Shown: in pieces, positions 34,576 to 42,791 of the stretch
How positions within the stretch are numbered: position 1 is the stretch's first letter
Layout of the letters: each line of letters opens with the position of its first letter
Assembly (NCBI GenBank): GCA_965196985.1
Contig: CBDALO010000031.1
Span: 1 to 64,000 of the forward strand
Direction: 5' to 3'
DNA: 64,000 bases
From: 2-12-FULL-35-23 sp965196985
Lineage (GTDB): Bacteria > Pseudomonadota > Gammaproteobacteria > UBA12402
Made by a program: the position numbers and the translations under genes
Notes under the pieces: model-generated
What the model saw: the letters and a program-made list of their open reading frames with translations, nothing else
Told to the model about the DNA's origin: nothing
The model's database searches: none

Positions 34576-35913
34576 TTAAGACGGTATCTCCTCAGTGATA
34601 TCCAAATCCTCTTTAACTTGGTTATAAACAATCTCAACTAGCGAGGTTTTTCTTGCTGGTTGTTCCGGCATCTGAGGTCTAGCTCGGGTTCTAGAAAGGT
34701 TGTTATGTTTGTCCAGCTCTCCCACTGCACCAAGGTATTGATATTCCAATGATTCGACGTGACGGGCGGAGTCACTATGCGGATCAACCACTAAATAAAC
34801 CTCTTGTTGAGCCAGTTCAAATGGAACTTCAAAGAGTCGATTATTCCAGCTTACCGTGCCATCCTTCCTGACTCGGCGCTTAATGCGATGCAGGAAGTAA
34901 TCATCTAGCTTATCGGCCAAACAACCTAACGGCTGAATTTTAGTGAGGTCTTGCTGATAGCGTTGTAACGGGGTCATCTTGTCAGGCAGGGCGCTTTGCG
35001 AGGCTTGATGATAAACACGCTCAACCCAAGCCCAAAATCGATCATTCAGCGCATTGAAACTATGAATGGAATCCAGGTTGCATTCAGCTAGGAATTGCTC
35101 GCGTACTGTTCTATGCCAACGCTCTAGTTTGCCTTTGCTTTGCGGTTCATAGGGCCTGCCGTAAATCAATTGAATTTTCAAACGAGCACAAATGGTTTGC
35201 AACGTTTTAGCACGGTAGGCAGGGCCGTTGTCAATGATGAGCTTAACAGGAAGCCCACGTTTGAGTAATGCCTCTTTCAACACATGCTCAATAGTAATGG
35301 CACTCTCATCAGTACAAAATTTACTGTGACAGACCAACCTTGAGGCATCATCAAAAATACTCACCAAATAGCTTTTAACTCTTCTTTGGCCATCGTAAAT
35401 CGTTGGACCATGCATGACATCGCCATACCAAATATCACAAGCTGTGAGCGCCTCAAATGAGCGGCGCTCAATTTGGTTAGAAGGTGTGACTGTTCTTTTA
35501 GACAGGCCGTGTTTTACTAATAAGCGGTGAACTGTTGCGTGAGATAATTCACCTCGTGCTACCTTCCCTTGAGTTTCTAAGAGTTTAATCACGGTCGGAA
35601 TTGATCTTGAAGGGCTTTCCTGTTTAGTGGAAATAATTAACTCTTGTAGCTCTGGATTGATGTGACACTGGCCTTTGTCTCGTCGAGTTTTAGGAACTAA
35701 TCCATCAATACCCTGCTTTAACCAGGCGTAATACCAATTCTCAATTGTTTTAGCACTGAGGTGAACACGCTTACTACCTGGAATGTTGTAGGTTTGCTGG
35801 GACAACCTTTTAATAATGCTCTTGAGCTCACCATGCTCAAAACTATTTCGGCTACATAGCTCACCTAAAACACTTAGGCGAAACAGTGCTGTTGGGTGAA
35901 TGGGCTTGGTCAT
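34576..35913 (-). CDS. DDE integrase of the three-gene transposon, copy 1
   Basis: About 445 residues from the ATG at 35913 (MTKPIHPTALFRLSVLGELC). N-terminal HTH domains (KTIENWYYAWLKQGIDGLVP), rve core with ACDIWYGDVMHGPTIYDGQR (D), KLIIDNGPAYRAK (D) and YEPQSKGKLERWHRTVREQF (E), and a Mu-type C-terminal beta-barrel (RRVRKDGTVSWNNRLFEVPF). Its last two residues are changed from DE to IPS by the IS110 insertion; the catalytic part is intact. An IS4 at 35953 lies just upstream and probably separates it from its promoter. Confidence 0.9.
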   Translation of the reverse strand: MTKPIHPTALFRLSVLGELCSRNSFEHGELKSIIKRLSQQTYNIPGSKRVHLSAKTIENWYYAWLKQGIDGLVPKTRRDKGQCHINPELQELIISTKQESPSRSIPTVIKLLETQGKVARGELSHATVHRLLVKHGLSKRTVTPSNQIERRSFEALTACDIWYGDVMHGPTIYDGQRRVKSYLVSIFDDASRLVCHSKFCTDESAITIEHVLKEALLKRGLPVKLIIDNGPAYRAKTLQTICARLKIQLIYGRPYEPQSKGKLERWHRTVREQFLAECNLDSIHSFNALNDRFWAWVERVYHQASQSALPDKMTPLQRYQQDLTKIQPLGCLADKLDDYFLHRIKRRVRKDGTVSWNNRLFEVPFELAQQEVYLVVDPHSDSARHVESLEYQYLGAVGELDKHNNLSRTRARPQMPEQPARKTSLVEIVYNQVKEDLDITEEIPS

Positions 35914-35952
35914 TTTGCAATTCCTGTGTGATTTAACTACTTGCAATGAGTT

Positions 35953-37421
35953 CTGAGAACTACCCAAAATTGTTATCTCCCTACCTGAACTGAATTCGAT
36001 AATTCTTTTTGTTCTTCTTGAGAAACACTATTTTCTTTAAAAAATTGCTCTACTAAGTGATACGTTAGAAGTTTTCTAATACCCTTCGCAATAAAGTGTC
36101 GTGTCACCTTGCCCTTACCATCTCCTAATTTAGCTAGCATAATTGCGTAATCGTCATAAGCTTTTTCCTTACCTATCTCATACAAATATGAGGCCACATA
36201 AAAACATACAGCCAGTAGATTTTGTATCCCTTTAAAATTTTTTATCTGCATATTTTCCCAGCCTAGTCCTTCCTTGAGAAATTTAAAAACATATTCAATT
36301 TTCGCACGAGATAGATAGGCTATGTATACCTCATACGCCTCATCAAAAGTCGTTACTTTTTTATTAGTTAATAGCAGCATGTCATTCTTAAAAATTCTCC
36401 TACCATCTCTGCCTGTAATTTGGATTTTAATTGCATTGATGTTCTCAAACTCTCCAAAATAAATAGTTATTTTTCCGTCTTGTACGCAATTCTTTCCAAC
36501 TGTTAACTTTTGGAATTGCTTTTCGCCTTGAGCATCAAAATCAGCGTTAATCAGCTTAAGCTTTTTACCATCATCACCTCTACCTTCTATTGTTCTTGTT
36601 ATTTTTGAGCGAATAATAAAGTCTTGATCTAGGTTTGTATCAATTAGTGAGAGATAGTCATTATCATCAAACTCTCTATCTAGAATATGGGTAATGGTTG
36701 CATCTTCATTCTTTGATTTTAGGCAGATTCCTATTTTTTCTATTTCACGAATAGACAGCAGCTTTTTATTAAAGTAATCACCAGATTCATAAAGACTCTT
36801 GGCCTCTTTATCTCCCTCAAATGGCTTTCCAGCCTCTATTTTCTTAATATGCTCAGCTTTTAAAAACTTAGGGTCTTTATTGCTGTAGCTTACATGCGAT
36901 AGTAGATGCACAGCCTTATCACCAGGTACTAATGCAACTGCGTTATGCGTGCTGTAACCATTGATAATATCCCCGTCCAGACTCCTTACTTTACCTAGAT
37001 TTTCAGTTTGCTTGCTATGTGGCTTTCTAATATCAGAAGGATCATGAAGAACATCAATTTTACTGGCGTGTGAAAGTTTTTCACAGCTCTGTTCTAGCAA
37101 TACATCATTTGTTTTTATTGGATCTAAATCGGTGCTTTTATTTTCACCGGTAAGTGTACGAATCATCTTTTTATACTCATTGTTATCTTTTGATGAACTG
37201 AACAACTTACAACTACCTTCAGTTAATAGCTTTCCTACAATCGTCGATAGATTTTTTTAAAACAACTTTCCCAGTTAATTTTGAAAAAAGAGGGGCAGCG
37301 TAATCGGCGAAGTTTAACATTTATACTCATCTCGTTAGTCTTGTTAAAAAGACAAAGCATAGTCATTTTTACACAATATTTCAGCATTATTTTGCTGATT
37401 TAAATTTTGGGTAGTTTTCAG
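35953..37421 (-). mobile_element. IS4-family element, copy A
   Basis: 1469 bases with ends CTGAGAACTACCCAAAATT and (other strand) CTGAAAACTACCCAAAATTT. The target duplication ATGAGTT is at 35946-35952 and 37422-37428. The empty site is seen in transposon copy 2 at 52532. It lies between the integrase and the DUF6431-like gene of transposon copy 1. Confidence 0.95.
35973..37205 (-). CDS. IS4-family transposase, copy A
   Basis: 410 residues as called from a TTG at 37205. DDE residues: the first region near LGKVRSLDGDIINGYSTHNA, ITHILDREFDDNDYL (D), then the IS4 YREK signature exact in YLSRAKIEYVFKFLK (Y-2-R-3-E-6-K). The natural N-terminus probably lies upstream: an ATG frame (MLNFADYAAPLFSKLTGKVV) runs into a seven-A run after which the downstream frame, +1, is open. 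All copies share this, so a frameshift or transcript slippage may be part of normal expression. Confidence 0.85.
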   Translation of the reverse strand: MFSSSKDNNEYKKMIRTLTGENKSTDLDPIKTNDVLLEQSCEKLSHASKIDVLHDPSDIRKPHSKQTENLGKVRSLDGDIINGYSTHNAVALVPGDKAVHLLSHVSYSNKDPKFLKAEHIKKIEAGKPFEGDKEAKSLYESGDYFNKKLLSIREIEKIGICLKSKNEDATITHILDREFDDNDYLSLIDTNLDQDFIIRSKITRTIEGRGDDGKKLKLINADFDAQGEKQFQKLTVGKNCVQDGKITIYFGEFENINAIKIQITGRDGRRIFKNDMLLLTNKKVTTFDEAYEVYIAYLSRAKIEYVFKFLKEGLGWENMQIKNFKGIQNLLAVCFYVASYLYEIGKEKAYDDYAIMLAKLGDGKGKVTRHFIAKGIRKLLTYHLVEQFFKENSVSQEEQKELSNSVQVGR

Positions 37422-37523
37422 ATGAGTTAATCACAACTTGAGTTGAGAATGCTACGCTCAAACTGTGTGGGGTCGTGAGGTTTACAGAAAATATCCATCT
37501 CAACTTTTTTTCACGTTAATTAA

Positions 37524-38080
37524 TTATGGGATGCTCACTCCTGTGTTGTTAAGAAAAAGCATGATGCTCGATAAATCATGCTCGCCAAGGCAGGCCAACC
37601 AAAACGCTTGTGGATCACTATGTCGCCCAAGCTGTAACCACAACGGATGTGCTTTGATATGGAAGGAGTAATCAACGAAGTGGTCAACCAACCAGTGAAA
37701 CCACCTAGCAACGGTGTGTCGACTAACACCTTGCTCCTGACCTGATGAGCTAATACTTTTCCCAGGAGCACGCTCATTAACACTGCCTGCTGAACTGACC
37801 AGCAATACCAACGCTTTGGAGAAAGTATCTCAGGTAGGGTTGAACAAGTACGTTTACATTGATGACAATAAAATCTCAAAACAGGGGTGGGATTTAAAGA
37901 GCGTCCTTTACCTGGGTTCCTATCTGGTTTTCGATCATATGATCCATGTGACCATAGTCCACCTGCACCGCAATGGCTGCACTGCTCTGGCCTTAGTAGC
38001 TCTGGATTTTTTTTCAGCAGGATCAGGTAATCACTCAGGCTTTTAATCGCTTTTATGATTCTGCGCATGACTAATTTCAT
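37524..38080 (-). CDS. DUF6431-like zinc-ribbon/HTH protein, likely -1 frameshifted
   Basis: The zero frame from the ATG at 38080 carries a zinc ribbon (EQCSHCGAGGLWSHGSYDR, then FYCHQCKRTCSTLP) and SPKRWYCWSVQQAVLMSVLL. At 37757-37763 the minus strand reads G_GGA_AAA in frame, a canonical -1 slippery heptamer. The -1 frame continues SISSSGQEQGVSRHTVARWF, an HTH, to a stop at 37524, giving about 184 residues. The zero frame instead gives an unrelated-looking tail ending at 37535. The protein is the first gene of the transposon and probably a DNA-binding accessory. Confidence 0.65.
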
Positions 38081-38452
38081 TATAGTTTTTATATCAAGTT
38101 ATTTTACCTTGATAGGTTACTAAAAACCTTGTTTATTATGAGATAAAACTAGCTCAATTCCCCTAAATAAAGATAGACGTAACACTATGCGGTAGCCAAA
38201 TGTTTTTAGCTAACTGCTGGTATAGACAACCTAACCGTTACAAATTGCTATCAAAGCATCGTGAACTCGCCTTACTGAAAAAAATCTAATAACTTCCTAG
38301 GGGGGTAGTCCGTCCAAAACAACAAATAACAGCTAGTTTTGGCTATTGTTTGTCATAACTAACCCTGCCCCACCACTAAATCGATTTTATAAAAAATACC
38401 TGTGCTAAAATTACTCATTTTAATTGGTGGTATTTTTACCAATTGACACATT

Positions 38453-39412
38453 AGACCTTCTGCGAAACTAAATACTGGGCGAGCTTATGCTCGTTTGTAG
38501 TTTTAGAATCCGGCTTGAAGATTGAGAATCCCAGCAATAATATTAAATCTCATATTGTGTTTTCTGCGAAAATTCCTATACACCTCCCCAAGAATGCGGA
38601 ATTTTTTAAATTTTGAGAATTGATGTTCAACCCTAATACGGATCTTGCTGTGATTACGGTTATCCTCTTTTTGTTGAGTAGTTAATTTGCCGCCTTTGGG
38701 CTTTTTATGAGGTAAGTTAACCAAGGGGTCAGTATGTTGAATTCCTTGGTATCCTAGATCAGCATATTTTTCTGCTGGTGGCAGTGGGCTGCCACGTTGT
38801 CGGATCTTAATATCATGAACCCTCCCAGGCATTGTTTGAGAGACGTTGATTATTTTTCCGGATGTACTCATTGCTATCTCCACCTTTTGAGTATGTCTTT
38901 TCTTTTTACCAGAATAATAATCTTTACGTGGCTTCTTCTTTTTGGGGCGCTGAATAGGCTGCTCCGTTACATCCATTAATATAGCGCAAACCGCATCTTC
39001 TGTTAGGGTTCTGTCTTTTTTAATATGAATATGCTTGGCCACTAAGGGTTCTAAGCGTTTAAATAAGCGGCAGACATTACTGTCATCCAAACCAACAAAG
39101 TAACCTAAGAATTCATGTGTTACATAAGTGCGATAGTACATCATGAGAAGCAAAAGGCGATCATGGTGCGTGGTGAGTTTCGGGCGCCTTCCCAGCTTAC
39201 TAAACTCATCATCAAGTGATGACTTCACTTGTTGGTGTATCGTTTCAAAATCATCAAGGGTCAAACCAGTTAACTTTTTAAAAATACGCGGGCGGTTACT
39301 GAGTTGCTGATAGCTTAATAGCATATGCCTTTCCATGAATGATTATTAATCAGGCAATTATAAGCAAATTTTAGCTAGTTTCTAGAACTGCCCTTAGTTA
39401 CGCAGAAGGTCT
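38453..39412 (-). mobile_element. IS5-superfamily element (DDE_Tnp_4 type)
   Basis: 960 bases. Inverted ends AGACCTTCTGCG at 38453 and, on the other strand, at 39412. Three-base duplication ATT (38450-38452, 39413-39415). The uninterrupted sequence is at 59190-59216, proving insertion into the terminal region of IS91 copy 1. Confidence 0.9.
38503..39336 (-). CDS. IS5-superfamily transposase
   Basis: 277 residues. An N-terminal helical DNA-binding region (GRRPKLTTHHDRLLLLMMYY) and DDE_Tnp_4 core: VCAILMDVTEQPI (D), KYADLGYQGIQHTDP (D) and IRIRVEHQFSKFKKF (E). A Lys-rich linker (RPKKKKPRKDYYSGKKKRH) is typical of the family. Intact, and the only copy in the window. Confidence 0.9.
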   Translation of the reverse strand: MERHMLLSYQQLSNRPRIFKKLTGLTLDDFETIHQQVKSSLDDEFSKLGRRPKLTTHHDRLLLLMMYYRTYVTHEFLGYFVGLDDSNVCRLFKRLEPLVAKHIHIKKDRTLTEDAVCAILMDVTEQPIQRPKKKKPRKDYYSGKKKRHTQKVEIAMSTSGKIINVSQTMPGRVHDIKIRQRGSPLPPAEKYADLGYQGIQHTDPLVNLPHKKPKGGKLTTQQKEDNRNHSKIRIRVEHQFSKFKKFRILGEVYRNFRRKHNMRFNIIAGILNLQAGF

Positions 39413-40503
39413 ATTGAAATTCCTTAATATCAAGCGGATTTACTGCATGTCAAAAACTTTCAAGCCGGTGATGAATTGCACTTTGCGCGTTCCTTTGGTG
39501 GCGTTAATGCGGGTGATCATTGGACGGTGTTAGGGGTGATCCCTGACCGTAACGAATTGCGCTGTCAAAACCGCGAGTCACAAATTCAGATGACCTTTAA
39601 TCCTGCAACGCTGGCGATTCCTGCACAGATGAGCGCGCTCACCCCTCAAACCAGTCCGTTAGCACTGGGTGATCGACTGCGGTTGCGACAAACCAATCGA
39701 GAGCGCGGTTGGCTGGTAAATACTGAATACACAGTCAAGCACATTGATCAGGAGAAGGTGACGTTACTCAAAGAAGACGGTGACTTGTTAGTGCTGGACA
39801 CTCAGAAGGACAGTGATCGTCATTGGGACTATGCCTACACCTACACCTCGATGGGTGTGCAAGGCTTAGATGATCGCTCGGTTATTTTCTTAGCCTTATC
39901 CTGGCGGGTGAATGCCACCACTCACAAAACCTTTTATGTGGATCTCTCACGCGGTGTGTCTAATGTTGTGATCTACACCGATAACAAAGCCGAACTGATT
40001 CGTCGCTTAAGTGATCCGGAAAAACAACAAGCGGCTGAGAAAACCTCTGCGTTAGAAGTGCTGGGGCTAGTGGAACCCAGTGATGAGCAAAACCAAAGAG
40101 CTGACACGCAAGCACCTGACTTACTGGCTACGCGCAATCAACCAACACAGCAGGGCTCACCGGCGAAAGCAGAAGCCTACTTGACTACCGGCAACACGGA
40201 GCGATTACAACCTGTTAATGAGGACTTGCAGTCAGACGTTTCTGAGCATGGCAAACAGTCAACCAGGGATCAACAGTCTAGGCCGAGTGTTGCAATGACA
40301 CCCCAAGAACCGAAGCTTGATGCAAAAGCCATTAGTCAGGCACTGGCACAACAAACCGAACGGCTAGCGATTACGTTATTAGGGGAACCGAATAACAAAC
40401 TCTCTGGACGTGGTGTGAGCTTGCGGCAAGCATGTGTGCATTAGGTCAGCTAGTTACTTTATCCTAAAGGACCGATAGTAAAACTATTTAGAAAGGTCCT
40501 ATT

Positions 40504-40944
40504 ATGTTTGGCAAAACATTTGATAAAAAAGTCGTTACACCCAAGTCAGCAACACCTTCAACACTAGATAGTATTGCTCAATCGCTCAAGTCATGGCGTT
40601 CATCATCAAAAGAGCCATGGGAGATTCCAGAAGACCTTTGGGTGAAAATTATTGCGCTCTATCCTGCTTATACAAAAAAGGACATTACTGAACGATTATC
40701 AATCAGCTCTAAACGGCTCAACAAAAAAATTAATGAAAAAGAATTATTAGCCAGCAGTACATCAGTTGCCAATTCTGATGATGACCAAGCCGATGAATGT
40801 TTTGTTGAAGCCACTATTCAGGATTCAGTTGTGCTTTCACAGCAACTGATTAGCATTACAAGAACTGATGGCGTCGTGTTACAACTGCCTAAGCCGGAGT
40901 ATGCTGAAACCATTAATCTGATTCTTACTTTTTGCAAGGGGTAG
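40504..40944 (+). CDS. tnpA: IS66-like TnpA
   Basis: 146 residues. The middle has an HTH-like region (WVKIIALYPAYTKKDITERL, then SISSKRLNKKINEKELL); the C-terminal half ends in the small beta domain with TRTDGVVLQLPKPEYAETIN, frequent in IS66 OrfA proteins. It follows AAAGGTCC upstream and is separated from tnpB by three bases. DNA-binding accessory by analogy. Confidence 0.75.
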   Translation: MFGKTFDKKVVTPKSATPSTLDSIAQSLKSWRSSSKEPWEIPEDLWVKIIALYPAYTKKDITERLSISSKRLNKKINEKELLASSTSVANSDDDQADECFVEATIQDSVVLSQQLISITRTDGVVLQLPKPEYAETINLILTFCKG

Positions 40945-41247
40945 TGTATGCTGCAATTCACGCCTCAAATGAGGCTATTGTTATCAGTCAGACCTGCTGA
41001 TTTTAGAAAGGGTATTGATGCTTTAGTTGCGCTTTGCCAGCAACGGCTGGGTGAGGATCCATTCTCTGGTACGGTCTTTGCTTTTACGAATAGCCGCCGT
41101 ACCTCAGTGAAACTTCTAGTTTATGATGGCAATGGATTCTGGCTTTGTCTAAAGCGTTTTTCGCAAGGAAAGTTACAATGGTGGCCAAACTCCCACTCAG
41201 CCACGTACCATATCGATAGCACGCAGCTAATGATTCTGCTTAACCAA

Positions 41248-42716
41248 CTGAGAACTACCCAAAATTGTTATCTCCCTACCTGAACTGAATTCGATAATTC
41301 TTTTTGTTCTTCTTGAGAAACACTATTTTCTTTAAAAAATTGCTCTACTAAGTGATACGTTAGAAGTTTTCTAATACCCTTCGCAATAAAGTGTCGTGTC
41401 ACCTTGCCCTTACCATCTCCTAATTTAGCTAGCATAATTGCGTAATCGTCATAAGCTTTTTCCTTACCTATCTCATACAAATATGAGGCCACATAAAAAC
41501 ATACAGCCAGTAGATTTTGTATCCCTTTAAAATTTTTTATCTGCATATTTTCCCAGCCTAGTCCTTCCTTGAGAAATTTAAAAACATATTCAATTTTCGC
41601 ACGAGATAGATAGGCTATGTATACCTCATACGCCTCATCAAAAGTCGTTACTTTTTTATTAGTTAATAGCAGCATGTCATTCTTAAAAATTCTCCTACCA
41701 TCTCTGCCTGTAATTTGGATTTTAATTGCATTGATGTTCTCAAACTCTCCAAAATAAATAGTTATTTTTCCGTCTTGTACGCAATTCTTTCCAACTGTTA
41801 ACTTTTGGAATTGCTTTTCGCCTTGAGCATCAAAATCAGCGTTAATCAGCTTAAGCTTTTTACCATCATCACCTCTACCTTCTATTGTTCTTGTTATTTT
41901 TGAGCGAATAATAAAGTCTTGATCTAGGTTTGTATCAATTAGTGAGAGATAGTCATTATCATCAAACTCTCTATCTAGAATATGGGTAATGGTTGCATCT
42001 TCATTCTTTGATTCTAGGCAGATTCCTATTTTTTCTATTTCACGAATAGACAGCAGCTTTTTATTAAAGTAATCACCAGATTCATAAAGACTCTTGGCCT
42101 CTTTATCTCCCTCAAATGGCTTTCCAGCCTCTATTTTCTTAATATGCTCAGCTTTTAAAAACTTAGGGTCTTTATTGCTGTAGCTTACATGCGATAGTAG
42201 ATGCACAGCCTTATCACCAGGTACTAATGCAACTGCGTTATGCGTGCTGTAACCATTGATAATATCCCCGTCCAGACTCCTTACTTTACCTAGATTTTCA
42301 GTTTGCTTGCTATGTGGCTTTCTAATATCAGAAGGATCATGAAGAACATCAATTTTACTGGCGTGTGAAAGTTTTTCACAGCTCTGTTCTAGCAATACAT
42401 CATTTGTTTTTATTGGATCTAAATCGGTGCTTTTATTTTCACCGGTAAGTGTACGAATCATCTTTTTATACTCATTGTTATCTTTTGATGAACTGAACAA
42501 CTTACAACTACCTTCAGTTAATAGCTTTCCTACAATCGTCGATAGATTTTTTTAAAACAACTTTCCCAGTTAATTTTGAAAAAAGAGGGGCAGCGTAATC
42601 GGCGAAGTTTAACATTTATACTCATCTCGTTAGTCTTGTTAAAAAGACAAAGCATAGTCATTTTTACACAATATTTCAGCATTATTTTGCTGATTTAAAT
42701 TTTGGGTAGTTTTCAG
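41248..42716 (-). mobile_element. IS4-family element, copy B
   Basis: 1469 bases, ends as in copy A, target duplication TAACCAA (41241-41247 and 42717-42723), inserted in tnpB of the IS66-like element. Confidence 0.95.
41268..42500 (-). CDS. IS4-family transposase, copy B
   Basis: Identical to copy A except one residue (E for K in CLESKNEDATITHILDREFD). YREK signature and Asp motifs intact. It shares the upstream ATG mini-frame and seven-A run, so its real start has the same uncertainty. Confidence 0.88.
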   Translation of the reverse strand: MFSSSKDNNEYKKMIRTLTGENKSTDLDPIKTNDVLLEQSCEKLSHASKIDVLHDPSDIRKPHSKQTENLGKVRSLDGDIINGYSTHNAVALVPGDKAVHLLSHVSYSNKDPKFLKAEHIKKIEAGKPFEGDKEAKSLYESGDYFNKKLLSIREIEKIGICLESKNEDATITHILDREFDDNDYLSLIDTNLDQDFIIRSKITRTIEGRGDDGKKLKLINADFDAQGEKQFQKLTVGKNCVQDGKITIYFGEFENINAIKIQITGRDGRRIFKNDMLLLTNKKVTTFDEAYEVYIAYLSRAKIEYVFKFLKEGLGWENMQIKNFKGIQNLLAVCFYVASYLYEIGKEKAYDDYAIMLAKLGDGKGKVTRHFIAKGIRKLLTYHLVEQFFKENSVSQEEQKELSNSVQVGR

Positions 42717-42791
42717 TAACCAAGGTAACCCTATCACTAGTCATCTCGGTGAGCCATGGAGAAGGCTCGCTAGTCAACCTCCTGTAATAAG

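Larger units (their letters stand above)
33346..34587 (+). mobile_element. IS110-family element with upstream noncoding region
   Basis: Comparison with the empty site in transposon copy 2 (51165-51180, ...CTCATCCTCCTCAG...) shows the element between two CT dinucleotides (33346-33347 and 34588-34589), with no inverted repeats: IS110 style recombination at a CT core. About 250 bases of noncoding DNA precede the transposase, the position of the bridge RNA in IS110-group elements. The insertion replaces the last codons of the integrase (stop now after EEIPS). Confidence 0.9.
32478..38184 (-). mobile_element. Three-gene DDE/AAA transposon, copy 1
   Basis: Ends TGTAACGTC (32478) and, on the other strand, TGTTACGTC (38184). 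Target duplication CTAT at 32474-32477 and 38185-38188 inside IS91 DNA; the empty site is readable in copy 2 of IS91 at 55391-55410. It encodes, on the minus strand, a DUF6431-like protein, a DDE integrase and an AAA ATPase, and has been entered by IS110 and IS4. Such integrase+ATPase pairs recall Tn5053/Tn7/Mu-type systems. Copy 2 is at 47371. Confidence 0.9.
32284..39434 (+). mobile_element. IS91-family element, copy 1, 5' truncated and interrupted
   Basis: Pieces at 32284-32477, 38189-38452 and 39416-39434 are collinear with the 3' end of copy 2. Its transposase tail runs RFIQHIPDVGFRMVRYYGFL to the native stop (ATC TAA at 38286-38291), then the noncoding terminal region ends ATATCAAG at 39434. 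The three-gene transposon copy 1 sits between pieces one and two, an IS5-type element between two and three. The 5' two thirds were removed at the IS6 junction. It abuts the traI remnant. Confidence 0.85.

Noticed and set aside
37816..38046. Plus-strand 76-residue frame (repeated at 54402)
   Set aside because: Antisense to the zinc-ribbon half of the DUF6431-like gene; the Cys pairs on the minus strand show that strand is coding.
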